Notes under the pieces: generated by a model
Seen by the model: the letters and a program-made list of their open reading frames with translations, nothing else
Told to the model about the DNA's origin: nothing
Database searches by the model: none
Source: JAEYXS01 sp943367715
Lineage (GTDB): Bacteria > Verrucomicrobiota > Verrucomicrobiia > Limisphaerales > JAEYXS01
Length of the DNA: 64,000 bases
Assembly (NCBI GenBank): GCA_943367715.1
Contig: CALRJY020000006.1
Coordinates: 1-64,000 of the forward strand
Reading direction: 5' to 3'
In this document: one piece after another, positions 1-9,201 of the stretch
How positions within the stretch are numbered: the first letter of the stretch is position 1
Layout of the letters: the number at the start of each line of letters is the position of its first letter
Position numbers and translations under genes: made by a program

Positions 1-28
1 ACGCAACGGCACTTTGTCTCTGGAAGAC

Positions 29-66
29 AAAAAAAGAGCGGCCCGTCTGGTGAACGGGCCGCTCTA
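29..66 (-). terminator. Rho-independent terminator of the cyclase gene
   Basis: Read on the minus strand, an 11-bp stem (AGAGCGGCCCG pairing with CGGGCCGCTCT) with an 8-nt loop is followed directly by a run of seven T. It lies about 20 nt beyond the stop codon of the minus-strand cyclase gene. Confidence 0.85.
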
Positions 67-87
67 TTGTGAGAACCAAAATGTGTC

Positions 88-756
88 TTAGCGCTTCTTC
101 AAAATCGCGCGGGCAGGGGCACCATCCGCACCGAGGATCTTCAACGGCAAGCAAATGAGGTCATACTTGCCGGGCTCAATCTTCGCGAGGTTCAGCCCCT
201 CGATGATCCACACTTCCGCCCCGAGCAGGATCTGGTGGCACTCCACGCCATCCTTCATGTAGCCGCCCACGCTGAGGTAATCCACGCCCACCGTCTGGAT
301 GCCGCAATCCACGAGGTATTGCGCGGTGGAGGCCGGGATGTAGATGAACTTCTCATCGAATACCGACGTCTTCGCCATCTTCCAGCTCTTGGTCGAGTTG
401 CGCGTCTTGAAGAGCACGCGTTCACCCTTCTTCAGCTTGTACGGCTTCAACTCTTCCACCGTGACGGCTTCCTTGTGCTTCAGCTCGATCACACGGCAGG
501 GGCCAACGACAGCCTCAATCGGCATGGCCTCCATCGTGCGGCCATCTTTCACGAAATGCCGCGGGGCATCCATGTGCGTGCCGGTGTGGGCGCTCAGGGA
601 CATCTGCGTGAGGTTGCACGGGATGGTCTTGCCCGGCTGGCCGGGGATGGGGTCGCCCAGCTTCACGAAGAGCGAGATCTTGCACTCGGGATCACCCGGC
701 CAGTGCACCATGCCATCCCGCATTTCCACCGAGATATCGATCCATTCTTTGCTCAT
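88..756 (-). CDS. Cyclase-family metal-dependent hydrolase (kynurenine formamidase-like)
   Basis: A 222-residue protein of the cyclase family (PF04199), whose members hydrolyse amides or cyclic substrates such as N-formylkynurenine, isatin or polyketide intermediates. The diagnostic metal-binding motif HTGTHMDAPRHF is present about 55 residues in, after a typical N-terminal 'WIDISVEMRDGMVHWPGDP' segment. A longer reading begins at 792, but the ATG at 756 (MSKEWIDI) places the family N-terminus right at the start, so I prefer it. There is no tryptophan-catabolism neighbour, so the substrate is open. It is probably monocistronic: a terminator follows and an intergenic repeat lies upstream. Family assignment is secure; substrate is unknown. 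Confidence 0.85.
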   Translation of the reverse strand: MSKEWIDISVEMRDGMVHWPGDPECKISLFVKLGDPIPGQPGKTIPCNLTQMSLSAHTGTHMDAPRHFVKDGRTMEAMPIEAVVGPCRVIELKHKEAVTVEELKPYKLKKGERVLFKTRNSTKSWKMAKTSVFDEKFIYIPASTAQYLVDCGIQTVGVDYLSVGGYMKDGVECHQILLGAEVWIIEGLNLAKIEPGKYDLICLPLKILGADGAPARAILKKR

Positions 757-869
757 GATAGTAGTAAAATGTGTTGTCGCTGCTTGCCCCAAGCTAACAA
801 AGTGAGAGTAAAATGTAAGCCCGATATTTTGCGGTCAATCGCTTGGAGCTTGGAAACAGGTTGAGCGTG

Positions 870-1030
870 TTCAAATGTTCTCCCTCTCCCCTCAATGGGG
901 AGAGGGCGGGGGTGAGGGGTGAGACGAAGCACGGAGCGTTTGAAAACTCTATGCTTCGACTCACTCCTCACCCAGTTCCGCTTTGGGGCGGAACTGACCT
1001 CTCCTCCTTATAGGAGAGGTAACATTTTAG
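870..1030. repeat. Dispersed hairpin repeat R2, copy 1 (fills the 757-1087 gap)
   Basis: This non-coding gap holds inverted arms around 900-937 (ending GTGAGACGAAGCAC) and 950-975 (GCTTCGACTCAC), plus three hairpins: CTCTCCCC/GGGGAGAG, GTTCCGC/GCGGAAC and CCTCTCCT/AGGAGAGG. A second copy of the 950-1028 part lies at 46944-47022 in the same orientation. No gene is seen in this gap. Confidence 0.75.
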
Positions 1031-1087
1031 ACTTCATGCGAGCTCTTGGAAAAGCTCGTCCTGCGGATGATCGCCGAGAAAACGAAA

Positions 1088-1111
1088 ACGGCGGCTTGGA
1101 AAAGCCGCCGT
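1088..1111 (-). terminator. Terminator of the zinc dehydrogenase gene
   Basis: A 10-bp stem (ACGGCGGCTT with AAGCCGCCGT) is followed on the minus strand by TTTCGTTTTC, 33 nt past the stop codon of the minus-strand dehydrogenase. Confidence 0.75.
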
Positions 1112-1144
1112 CCTGAATTGTTCGCGCTCAATGGCGCGGTTCTT

Positions 1145-2269
1145 TTACTCCGCAAACCGGATCACGTTCTTGATGCCCGTGTTCTTGCCTTGCAGCAGTT
1201 CCTTGAACGCACCCGGCTGGAAGCGGCCCGTAATGATGGATTCGAGCTGCTTCGGCCAGCGGCGCTTGAACTCCACGAGGTCCGCGATGGCGTTCTCGAA
1301 GGATTCCTTGTCCGCGTTCACTGTGCCGACAACCGCTTGGTTCTTTAGCACCAGGTTGCGCATCAGGTTGCTGCCGAGCATTTCCACCTTCTCACCTTCG
1401 GGCGGAATGCCGGTGAAAACGAAGATGCCGTTCAAGCCGAGCACCTGCAGCACTTCAAAGGAAACGTCTGCCGCACCCACAGCCTCATACACGAGATCGA
1501 TATTACCCACCTGCTTGGCCAACTCTTCCGCAGAGACTCCGAGCGAGGAGATGTATTTCGCACCGAGCGATTCCACGAGTTCCGATTTCGGATTCGGCGC
1601 CTTGCTGCGGGAATACACATACGTCTCAAAACCACGCACGAGCAACGCCATGGTACCGAGAATGCCGATGGGGCCAGCACCCAACACAACGGCCTTCAAG
1701 CCGTGACCCGGAGGTTTGCCGGGTTCCGTGCAAACCCACGGAAGACGCTTCTGCACCTGCCAGACCTGTTGCAGGCCCTTCTCGGCGATGGTTAGCGGCT
1801 CCGTCATGACGGCCACGTCGCGCAGCTCCGCGGGGACGAGGTTCAGGAACTTCTCGTCTTCCACGTAGTAATCGGCCATATAGCCATCGAGCGACTTGAT
1901 GCCGCGCTCCACATAATTCGCCGTGGAGCAGTAGTCCTGGCGATCAGCGGCGCAAGGCTTGCAGCTCGCGTCATTGCACGGACGGCGCACGGAAGGGACG
2001 ACGAGGTCGCCGACCTTCAACGTCTTCACATCTGCGCCCACCTCAAGCACTTGGCCGAGGGATTCATGGCCGAGCACGAGGTAATCGCTGCCCTTCGGCG
2101 GTTCACCATAGGCGAACGTGCAGATCTCGCGATCCGTGCCGCAGATGCCCACATCCAGTGTGCGGATGCGGACCTGGGTGCCCTTGGTGATGGTAGGTGC
2201 GGGATACTCGAAAGATTGGAGATCCTTCTTGGCCTTCGATACCGCGATGACGCGCATGGTCTTGCTCAT
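1145..2269 (-). CDS. Zinc-dependent alcohol/glucose dehydrogenase (MDR superfamily)
   Basis: A 374-residue medium-chain dehydrogenase that probably oxidises a sugar or polyol with NAD(P). The N-terminal GroES-like domain has the catalytic zinc region 'GICGTDREI' and 'GHESLGQV', and the structural-zinc cysteines in 'CNDASCKPCAADRQDYC'. The Rossmann domain carries 'VLGAGPIGILGTMAL'. The 'CGTDREI' segment and the long C-terminal domain resemble the glucose 1-dehydrogenase subgroup (archaeal GlcDH type), so glucose or a related aldose is the best guess. The ATG at 2269 (MSKTMRV) fits the family start better than the upstream ATG at 2296. It stands alone and ends at a strong terminator. Confidence 0.85.
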   Translation of the reverse strand: MSKTMRVIAVSKAKKDLQSFEYPAPTITKGTQVRIRTLDVGICGTDREICTFAYGEPPKGSDYLVLGHESLGQVLEVGADVKTLKVGDLVVPSVRRPCNDASCKPCAADRQDYCSTANYVERGIKSLDGYMADYYVEDEKFLNLVPAELRDVAVMTEPLTIAEKGLQQVWQVQKRLPWVCTEPGKPPGHGLKAVVLGAGPIGILGTMALLVRGFETYVYSRSKAPNPKSELVESLGAKYISSLGVSAEELAKQVGNIDLVYEAVGAADVSFEVLQVLGLNGIFVFTGIPPEGEKVEMLGSNLMRNLVLKNQAVVGTVNADKESFENAIADLVEFKRRWPKQLESIITGRFQPGAFKELLQGKNTGIKNVIRFAE

Positions 2270-2426
2270 GACTGTTAAAAATCTATCGCTCTTCACGTCA
2301 GCCAGAACGCCCGGCAGGCGGAGAAACGAGCGCGTATGCTAGCGCAGGATGGCAGGTTGTGAATCAAAATCTGAGGGGCAGAGCGGCTTTGCCAAAGGAC
2401 CGCGCACCGGTTACCCTGCACTCGCG

Positions 2427-2633
2427 ATGAAACTCTTCTACACCGGCCCGGTCATCAACACCGAGATGCTCGTCCTGATGCTCGAGAAGAACGGCATCGC
2501 GGGTAAGGAAGAACTAATCGATGTCGACGGCGATCCGAATGATCTCAGCCGTCAGGCCAAGGTGTTTGTGCCCGAAGCGGATTACCAGCGCGCTTATGAT
2601 CTCTTTTACGGCGAGAAAGAGGGGGAACTTTAA
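2427..2633 (+). CDS. DUF2007-like small protein
   Basis: A 68-residue protein starting MKLFYTGPVINTEML. The pattern of an N-terminal 'gain or loss of residue accessed by chain' segment, 'MLVLMLEKNGIAGKEELID' and a terminal 'VFVPEADYQRAYDLF' matches the DUF2007 (putative signal-transducing) fold, a ferredoxin-like domain of unknown role. The ATG at 2427 is chosen over an in-frame start at 2349 because the fold begins there. The gene converges on the DUF1501 gene and their stop codons overlap by 4 bp. Confidence 0.65.
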   Translation: MKLFYTGPVINTEMLVLMLEKNGIAGKEELIDVDGDPNDLSRQAKVFVPEADYQRAYDLFYGEKEGEL

Positions 2634-4096
2634 GCAAGAATCCCCTTCACCACATGGCTCTCCTCCACGCCCGTCAGCCGCTGATCCAGCCCCTGTGAGC
2701 GATAGGTGAACTTGCTGTGATCGATGCCCAAGCAGTGCAGGATGGTGGCGTTCAGGTCATTCAGATGCACGGGATTCTCGGCCACGTTGTAGCTGAAATC
2801 ATCCGTCTCGCCAAAGACCACGCCGCCCTTGATGCCACCTCCCGCCATGAACATGCAGAAGTTCCGCGGATGATGGTCGCGTCCGTAATTGTCCTTCGTC
2901 AGCGTTCCCTGCGAATAGACCGTGCGCCCAAATTCACCACCCCACACAACGAGCGTGTCCTTGAGCAATCCACGATCCTTCAAGTCCTTCAGCAAGGCAT
3001 ACGTCGGTTGGTCCACGTCCTTGCATTGATCGGAAATATCCTTCGGCAAGTTATTATGCTGGTCCCAGCCGCGATGTAAAATCTGCACCACCCGCACATC
3101 ACGCTCCGTCAGCTTGCGCGCGAGCAAGGCCGAATGCGCGAACGTGCCGGGCTTCGTCACGTCCGGTCCATACATCTCCAGCGTGGCTTTCGATTCCTTG
3201 GAGAAATCGATCAAGTCCGGCACCGACGTTTGCATGCGGAACGCCATCTCGTATTGCGCGATGCGCGTGAGCGTTTCCGGATCACCGAAGCGCTTGTGCG
3301 TCGCCGCGTTGAGTTTGCCCAAGCCATCCAGCATGTCGCGCCGTGCACTCGCATCGACGCCCGGCGGATTCTTCACGAACAACACCGGATCACCCTGCGA
3401 CCGCAACGCCACACCCGTGTGTCCCGTCGCCAGAAAACCCGAACTCCACATGCGCGTGAACAACGCCTGCGCTGCCGCACCAGAAGACCAAGTCGGCGTC
3501 AGCACCACGAATGCCGGTAGATCATTATTCACACTGCCCAAGCCATACGAGAGCCACGAACCCAAGCTCGCCTTGCCGGGCAATTCGTTACCCGTCATCA
3601 CGAACGTGCACGCCGGGTCATGATTGATCGCGTTCGTGCTCACCGTCTTGATGAGCGCGATGTCATCCACCATCTTCGCCGTGTGCGGGAGCAACTCGCT
3701 CACCCACATGCCGCACTTGCCGTGCTGCGCGAACTTGAACTTCGAAGGCGCCACCGGCAACCGCGCCTGCCCACTCGTCATCGTGGTGATGCGCTGCCCC
3801 TTGCGAACCGATTCCGGCAACTCCTTGTCGAAGTATTCCGAGAGCTTCGGTTTGTAATCGAACGTATCGAGCTGCGACGGCCCGCCGTTCATGTGCAGAT
3901 AGATGATCCGTTTCGCCTTGGGTGCGAAGTGTGGCAACCCGGGCAGCGCCGGATGCACGCGATCCCCTTTCTTCGTCGCCGCATTCAACATCCCCGGCAT
4001 CCCGCCCATCATGGCCAACGCGATGGAGCCGACGCCCAAGCCCGCACCCGCGAAGAACTGCCGACGATTCAGGTTTCTTAAAAATTCAGGATTCAT
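2630..4096 (-). CDS. DUF1501 protein with Tat signal (sulfatase-like fold)
   Basis: About 488 residues. The N-terminus has a twin-arginine signal (NRRQFFAGAGLG followed by a hydrophobic stretch), so export as a folded protein is expected. The body has DUF1501 features: 'RIIYLHMNGGPSQLDTFD', 'ALIKTVSTNAINHDPA', 'WDQHNNLPKD' and 'LVVWGGEFGRT', typical of this alkaline-phosphatase/sulfatase-fold family. DUF1501 genes are almost always paired with DUF1549/DUF1553 genes in Planctomycetes and Verrucomicrobia, as here: the partner ends 9 nt upstream. Function of the pair is not established; exported polymer degradation or redox has been suggested. ATG at 4096 is preferred; a GTG at 4105 is possible. 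Confidence 0.9.
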   Translation of the reverse strand: MNPEFLRNLNRRQFFAGAGLGVGSIALAMMGGMPGMLNAATKKGDRVHPALPGLPHFAPKAKRIIYLHMNGGPSQLDTFDYKPKLSEYFDKELPESVRKGQRITTMTSGQARLPVAPSKFKFAQHGKCGMWVSELLPHTAKMVDDIALIKTVSTNAINHDPACTFVMTGNELPGKASLGSWLSYGLGSVNNDLPAFVVLTPTWSSGAAAQALFTRMWSSGFLATGHTGVALRSQGDPVLFVKNPPGVDASARRDMLDGLGKLNAATHKRFGDPETLTRIAQYEMAFRMQTSVPDLIDFSKESKATLEMYGPDVTKPGTFAHSALLARKLTERDVRVVQILHRGWDQHNNLPKDISDQCKDVDQPTYALLKDLKDRGLLKDTLVVWGGEFGRTVYSQGTLTKDNYGRDHHPRNFCMFMAGGGIKGGVVFGETDDFSYNVAENPVHLNDLNATILHCLGIDHSKFTYRSQGLDQRLTGVEESHVVKGILA

Positions 4097-4105
4097 ACGC
4101 GTCAC

Positions 4106-7100
4106 TCAATTTTTTGTTACGACTTCGTCGAGGTTCAGCACCATGTTCGCTATCATCGTATAAGCCGCCAGCTCGCTCACATTCAGCGCCGCATCCGGTT
4201 TCGATTCCCCATAGCCGATGGCCTTCTTCGCCGCCTCGACATCTTTCTCGTAGCGCACCAGTTGTTTGAAGTAGCTATCCTGCAAGACCGCTACTTCCTG
4301 CTTGGAAGGCGTGCGCCCAGTAGCCGCACGGAAACCAAATGCCAGTCGTTCACCCACCGTCGAACCACCTTCTTTCATCATCCGCTGCGCAAAAGCCCGT
4401 GCCGCTTCGAAATGCTGCACATCATTCATCAACTGCAACGCTTGCAGCGGTGTGTTGCTGCGCTCACGCCGCACACAGAAAGCCTCGCGACTCGGCGCGT
4501 CAAACGTCGTCATCGCGGGCGCGGGTGCCGTGCGCTTGATGAACGTGTAGAGGCTGCGGCGATACAGCGCGTCACCCGTGTCTTGCTTGTATGTGCGTGT
4601 ATTGCTGCCCGTGTAAGCCACTGGCTCCCAGATGTTCTCCGGCTGATACGGCTTCACGGCTTTGCCGCCGATGCTGTTATTCATCAGCCCGCTCACATAG
4701 AGCACATTGTCCCGCAATACCTCGGCATCGAACCGAAAGCGTGGTCCCCGAGCGAGCAGACGATTCTCCGGGTCCACATTGAGCAGCTTGGAGTTCACTT
4801 TCGAATCTTGCCGGTATGTGTTTGAAGTCACGATGAGCTTCACCAGCTTCTTCATGTCCCAACCCTGTTCGCGGAACGTCACCGCCAACCAGTCGAGCAG
4901 TTCTGGATGCGAAGGGGGCTGTCCCTGTGAACCAAAATCTCCTGACGTCTTCACCAATCCAGTGCCGAAGAATTGCTGCCAGAACCGGTTCACCGTCACT
5001 CGCGCCGTCAGCGGGTTCTCAGCCGAGGTCAGCCAGTCCGCGAGATCCAAACGGTCGGGCAATTCGCTCCGTGCCTTGATCTTCGGGAAGGCCGCTGGTG
5101 TGCCCGGCGTCACCTTGTCACCCGGCTTGTTATACTGGCCACGAATCATCACGAAGGCGTCACGCTTCTGCGGCAGGTCTGCCATGATGAACGTCGCATC
5201 GATGCTCTTGTCCAGTTCATCGCGTTTGTCCTGGATGGGCTTCCGCTCTGCTTGCAACGGCTCGAAGATATCGCGCGTAGTCATGCAGATCTCTTCGAGG
5301 TAATAGTCGCGCAACCGTTTATGATCTTCCGGCTTGCGGTCCTCGGGCTTCACGGAACGCAAAAGATTACGCACATCCGCCGGCACACTGGCTACGGCTT
5401 TGCCCTGGTTCGTCTTCAGCCAGAGCGCCAGTGAATACGTCGGGTCATTCACCGGATCCACCGTGTAGCTCACGCCCACCTTGTCCCAATACAACGTGCC
5501 GTCCTTCTGTGTGAAGGCCAGGCCCGCGAACTTCGTCCCCGCCTTCAGCTTCAGTTTTGCGACGTCGAATTCCAATTTGACCCACTCACCCGTCTTCGGC
5601 AGCGGCCCCATCACCAGACGTTCCACGGTGCCTTCCTTGCCCCAATCAATCGAGTTCGTCTCGCCCCACAGCGCGCGATGCGACCACGTGCCCGTGTTGA
5701 ACTGCAGCATCACACCCTTCGGCGGATCTTTCGGGTCCAGATAGACATGCGCGAAAATCTTCCCCTTCGCCGGCACGAACAATTGCTTCGGTAAGCCATC
5801 AAAGAAATCCTGCACGATGCCCGTGCCTTTGCGCATCAAGGCCTTCTCGCCACTCTTCACCGGTACCTCGCCGGAGGTGACCCATTTCAATTCATGATTC
5901 TTCTCCGTATGTTGTGCCTTCGCGCCTTCCGGAAACGCATCGTCAACCCACACGGTCTCGATGGTTTGCTTCTCGGGCTTCGGCTCCTGCTCCGCCGGGT
6001 CTTTATACTCCACCTTGGCGAGCGCCACCTTGATCTTCTCATTCACCTTCGCCATGTCCGCATCGAAGTCCTTCAGCTTCTTCTCCTGCTCCGGTGTCGT
6101 GAGTTTCAGGATCGGGGGCGTCAGTAAGATGTTGCCATCCATAGCGGGGTCTGCCGCGCTGTTGAAGAAGGCATACATCTGGTAAAACTCCTTCTGCGAG
6201 ATGGGATCAAACTTATGATCATGGCATTGCGCGCAACCCGCTGTCAGCCCCATCCACACCGCTGCCGTCGTCTCTGTGCGATCCACCGCATAGCGGAAGA
6301 TGAATTCCTCATTGATCGATCCACCTTCGCTCGTCGTCACGTTGCAACGATTGAAGCCCGAAGCGATCTGCTGATCACGCGTCGGATTCTTCAAGAGGTC
6401 GCCCGCGATCTGCCATTTCGTGAACTGGTCGAACGGCAGGTTCTCGTTGTAAGCCCGCACCACCCAATCGCGATACGGCCACATCGAGCGCTCGTTATCC
6501 AAATGCAATCCATGCGTGTCGCCATAACGCGCCGCATCGAGCCAGTACCGCCCCATGTGTTCACCATAACGCGGCGAACGTTGCAACCGATCCACCACCT
6601 TCTCGTAAGCATCCGGTGATTGGTCCGCCACAAAGTCATCGATCTCCTTCGGCGTCGGGGGCAACCCGATAAGATCAAACGTCACCCGCCGGATCAGCGT
6701 CACGCGATCCGCTTCTCCAGACGGTTTCAACTTATGTTCCGCCAATTTGGCCGCGATGAAATTATCGATCCCATTCCGTGCCCACTTCGCATCCTTCACC
6801 ACCGGCACAGCCGAAAGCTTCGGCGCTTCATACGCCCAATGCCCCGCGAACGGCGCACCGGCCTCGATCCATTTCTTGATGAGCGCAATCTGGTCGGACT
6901 TCAGCGTCTTATGTGTGTCCGGCGGCGGCATCACATCGTCTTCCTTCTTCGTGATGATGCGCTTCCATACCTCACTCGCCTTCGCATCCCCCGGCTTCAC
7001 CGCTTGATACCCGCCGAGATCCTTCAAGATGCCCTCCTTCGTGTCCAAGCGTAGCTTCGCCTTGCGCGTCTTTTCGTCCGGTCCGTGGCAATGAAAACAA

Positions 7101-7252
7101 TTATCTGACAGGATGGGCCGGATATCGCGGTTGAAGTCCACATCGCTCGCTTTGCCCGCCGCCATGGCGGTGAGCGCCGACGCACTGAATACCGCACAAA
7201 TGGCCGCTAAGACCCACCCACCGGTGCAACGTAAATGACTAAGTGTGCTCAT
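4106..7252 (-). CDS. Planctomycete-type cytochrome c, DUF1549/DUF1553 (PSD1 family)
   Basis: 1048 residues with an N-terminal signal segment. Domains in order: PSCyt1-like haem domain with 'NCFHCHGPDE' (CxxCH) near residue 53; DUF1549 from about 155 ('NGIDNFIAAKL', 'RVTFDLIGLPPTPKEI', and a second 'CAQCHDHKFDP' near 340); a beta-rich insert at about 433-592; and DUF1553 to the end ('NPLTARVTVNRFWQQFFGTGLV', 'SNTPLQALQLMND'). The insert (start VWVDDAFPEGA) closely matches a module in the large protein encoded at 9202-12396. The gene probably heads a two-gene operon with the DUF1501 gene. It is thought to be an exported redox protein of unknown substrate. Confidence 0.92.
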   Translation of the reverse strand: MSTLSHLRCTGGWVLAAICAVFSASALTAMAAGKASDVDFNRDIRPILSDNCFHCHGPDEKTRKAKLRLDTKEGILKDLGGYQAVKPGDAKASEVWKRIITKKEDDVMPPPDTHKTLKSDQIALIKKWIEAGAPFAGHWAYEAPKLSAVPVVKDAKWARNGIDNFIAAKLAEHKLKPSGEADRVTLIRRVTFDLIGLPPTPKEIDDFVADQSPDAYEKVVDRLQRSPRYGEHMGRYWLDAARYGDTHGLHLDNERSMWPYRDWVVRAYNENLPFDQFTKWQIAGDLLKNPTRDQQIASGFNRCNVTTSEGGSINEEFIFRYAVDRTETTAAVWMGLTAGCAQCHDHKFDPISQKEFYQMYAFFNSAADPAMDGNILLTPPILKLTTPEQEKKLKDFDADMAKVNEKIKVALAKVEYKDPAEQEPKPEKQTIETVWVDDAFPEGAKAQHTEKNHELKWVTSGEVPVKSGEKALMRKGTGIVQDFFDGLPKQLFVPAKGKIFAHVYLDPKDPPKGVMLQFNTGTWSHRALWGETNSIDWGKEGTVERLVMGPLPKTGEWVKLEFDVAKLKLKAGTKFAGLAFTQKDGTLYWDKVGVSYTVDPVNDPTYSLALWLKTNQGKAVASVPADVRNLLRSVKPEDRKPEDHKRLRDYYLEEICMTTRDIFEPLQAERKPIQDKRDELDKSIDATFIMADLPQKRDAFVMIRGQYNKPGDKVTPGTPAAFPKIKARSELPDRLDLADWLTSAENPLTARVTVNRFWQQFFGTGLVKTSGDFGSQGQPPSHPELLDWLAVTFREQGWDMKKLVKLIVTSNTYRQDSKVNSKLLNVDPENRLLARGPRFRFDAEVLRDNVLYVSGLMNNSIGGKAVKPYQPENIWEPVAYTGSNTRTYKQDTGDALYRRSLYTFIKRTAPAPAMTTFDAPSREAFCVRRERSNTPLQALQLMNDVQHFEAARAFAQRMMKEGGSTVGERLAFGFRAATGRTPSKQEVAVLQDSYFKQLVRYEKDVEAAKKAIGYGESKPDAALNVSELAAYTMIANMVLNLDEVVTKN

Positions 7253-7691
7253 GACTGGCTATTCACCGAAGCTTAGACGTTTCCCACGGCTCAAGCCATG
7301 CAGTTTTTTCTTCGTTCCATGTAGTATCGTCGCCCATGGTTTCTCCTCTTCTCCTGTTGTGAGCCAGCGCATTGCCGTCCTCTTTTTCATCTTCCCTACT
7401 CGCTCGCCTTTTTACTTTTACCTCCATAGTTCTACTGTCATGCCTGCTATCCTACCGGGGGTGTAGGACATCCGCTGTCCTAGGTCCTCATTTGCTTAAA
7501 TTATTTTCAGCTTGTTTAACTGTTTGAGAATCAATTGGATGCGTTTAAAAACGCCTATTTTAACGCCGGAGTCGGAAAATAATTTGCCTTAGACAGGTGA
7601 TTTCCCATCTCGCCGCGACAACCGGCTTGCCAAAAATCATCCCACCTCCCTTAATCGCGAAACGGATGCATCTGTCACCCCAAGCTAAGCT
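7253..7691. other. Divergent intergenic region with a small palindrome
   Basis: This 439-nt gap separates the minus-strand PSD1 gene from the plus-strand gene at 7692 and should hold both promoters. A 7-bp palindrome with a 5-nt loop (TAGGACA/TGTCCTA) lies at 7464-7482 and could be an operator. The part from 7490 to 7560 is AT-rich. No small gene or RNA was recognised. Confidence 0.4.
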
Positions 7692-8357
7692 ATGGAACCA
7701 AACTGGAGGGAAGCGCTGTTCGTGCTGGTCGGCATTTGGATCATTGGCTGGTTCATCACGGTGATTTTCAGTGTTTTCTTCAATCCTTTGGATTCGGAGG
7801 AAGACCGGCGAAAAGATTTGGGCGGTCGTCTGCTGGCTCAGGGCGTCATGAATAGGGTGATGTGGCCCTTTGTATTGGTTTCGCTTGGGCAGAGGAGAAA
7901 TCTGCTGCGGGACATGCGCACCGGCAAACGTCCTGCCTGGATCATGAAGGCCAAGGGAGAAGAGAGCCAACGCCACTGGACACTTGCCGACGGCACCGCG
8001 TTCCGGGCCTTTGCCTGGAACGAGTCGTCCTCTAAACCAGCGGAAATTTCGGCTGACTATGAGGATGAAGCGCTCACCGGACCGATTGAGTGTCGTTCCC
8101 GGATGATCGCACCGGAGAATCACCCGGCGAAGGCCTGGTTGCCCATGAGCTTCGATCCCCATCCAGAACAGCATCCCCCTGATGACGATGCCTCAGCCGA
8201 TGAAGAGGATGACACGCTGGATCGTTACACACTTTCTTTAAAGTTACCTCGTGGCAAATACGCGCTCGAATTCCGCGCCACCAATCGCGCTGGCGCTTTT
8301 GAAGAGTTTTCCGCACTCACTTTGATCGTCGCAGATCCCGAGGACTATAACTTGTAA
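7692..8357 (+). CDS. Single-pass membrane protein of unknown function
   Basis: 221 residues. A membrane helix spans about residues 8-30 (LFVLVGIWIIGWFITVIFSV), followed by a soluble part rich in acidic residues around 165-180 (DDDASADEEDD) and a C-terminal 'LPRGKYALEFRATNRAGAFEE' segment that reads like a beta-sandwich edge. I recognise no family. The frame is supported by the coherent membrane segment and length; overlapping frames on the other strand give low-complexity protein. The following gene starts about 100 nt downstream. Confidence 0.6.
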   Translation: MEPNWREALFVLVGIWIIGWFITVIFSVFFNPLDSEEDRRKDLGGRLLAQGVMNRVMWPFVLVSLGQRRNLLRDMRTGKRPAWIMKAKGEESQRHWTLADGTAFRAFAWNESSSKPAEISADYEDEALTGPIECRSRMIAPENHPAKAWLPMSFDPHPEQHPPDDDASADEEDDTLDRYTLSLKLPRGKYALEFRATNRAGAFEEFSALTLIVADPEDYNL

Positions 8358-8458
8358 GCAACATCTTCCCATCATTGGTAAAAGGGTCTGCTTTTTTGAC
8401 AGTTGGATCTTAACCCGGCACTACGGGAGCATCCCCGCCGTTCTTCCGTCCAATTCCC

Positions 8459-9046
8459 ATGCCGAAATCCCTGCCTTCACTCGTGGTTGCTCTTGCGACA
8501 GCCGTTTTCATGACCGCCTGCGCCACCCAGAAGACCACCAGCCTGTCCGTGCCTCCACCCGCATCTGGAACAGTTGTGGAACAGGCCACCTATGCCACTG
8601 CGAAGGAGGTCACCGCCATGACTCCCCGCACGGCGAAGTTCACCAAAATACTGTCCGAATATTCCGGCTCTTTCACCATGGCAGATGGACGGACGTTCAT
8701 ACTCGGTGACCAGGTCGGCGACCAATGGGTTTGGCATTTTCTCGTCACTTTGAAAGAAGGCCAGACCTATAAACTACCTGAAGCCTTTGTGAACTATCAG
8801 AACGCGCCATCCTATGTCACCATCCAGGAAATCGTCGCGATGGCTCCTCGCACCGGAACTCTCGCTGCGCGAAGTCCCTGTTCTTCCTGCTTCACCACGA
8901 CGGATGGCAAAGGCTTCTACATCGGCGACCCCGGTAGCGGGCCACAGGTCAGCCATTTTATCGGGAGCCTGGAGAATGGTAGGAGCTACGAATTTCCCAA
9001 GGCATTCCTGCAGTATCAAAAAGCCCACCCGCTGAAAGAGGACTGA
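8459..9046 (+). CDS. Lipoprotein with two tandem repeats
   Basis: 195 residues. A lipoprotein signal (LATAVFMTAC, probable lipidated Cys near 21) is followed by two copies of a roughly 65-residue unit. Copy 1 (about 48-110) and copy 2 (about 122-185) share the order 'EVTAMTPRTA' / 'EIVAMAPRTG', then 'FTMADGRTFILGD' / 'FTTTDGKGFYIGD', then 'WHFLVTLKEGQTYKLPEAF' / 'SHFIGSLENGRSYEFPKAF'. The unit looks like a small beta domain. No family is recognised. Likely an outer-membrane or periplasmic lipoprotein. Confidence 0.7.
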   Translation: MPKSLPSLVVALATAVFMTACATQKTTSLSVPPPASGTVVEQATYATAKEVTAMTPRTAKFTKILSEYSGSFTMADGRTFILGDQVGDQWVWHFLVTLKEGQTYKLPEAFVNYQNAPSYVTIQEIVAMAPRTGTLAARSPCSSCFTTTDGKGFYIGDPGSGPQVSHFIGSLENGRSYEFPKAFLQYQKAHPLKED

Positions 9047-9138
9047 CCCGCCTGCGTCTGAATCATTTGCGCTCGCCCGGTACCCGCTAGTAGCTGATCT
9101 CGCAGTTTTGGCAAACATGCCGAGATGGAAAAATAAAG

Positions 9139-9179
9139 ATCGCGCGGCGTCGGCTTTCGCCAAGGACTTCCGCGCGATC
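9139..9179 (-). terminator. Terminator-like hairpin after the large FN3 gene
   Basis: A 10-bp stem, GATCGCGCGG with CCGCGCGATC, has a 21-nt loop and is followed on the minus strand by TTTATTTTT. It lies downstream of the minus-strand gene ending at 9202. Confidence 0.65.
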
Positions 9180-9201
9180 CAACCGTAGGACTAGCCCACG
9201 G

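Noticed and set aside
7560..8174. 204-residue minus-strand frame overlapping the gene at 7692
   Set aside because: No coherent hydrophobic or domain pattern; the plus-strand frame has a proper membrane helix and full length.
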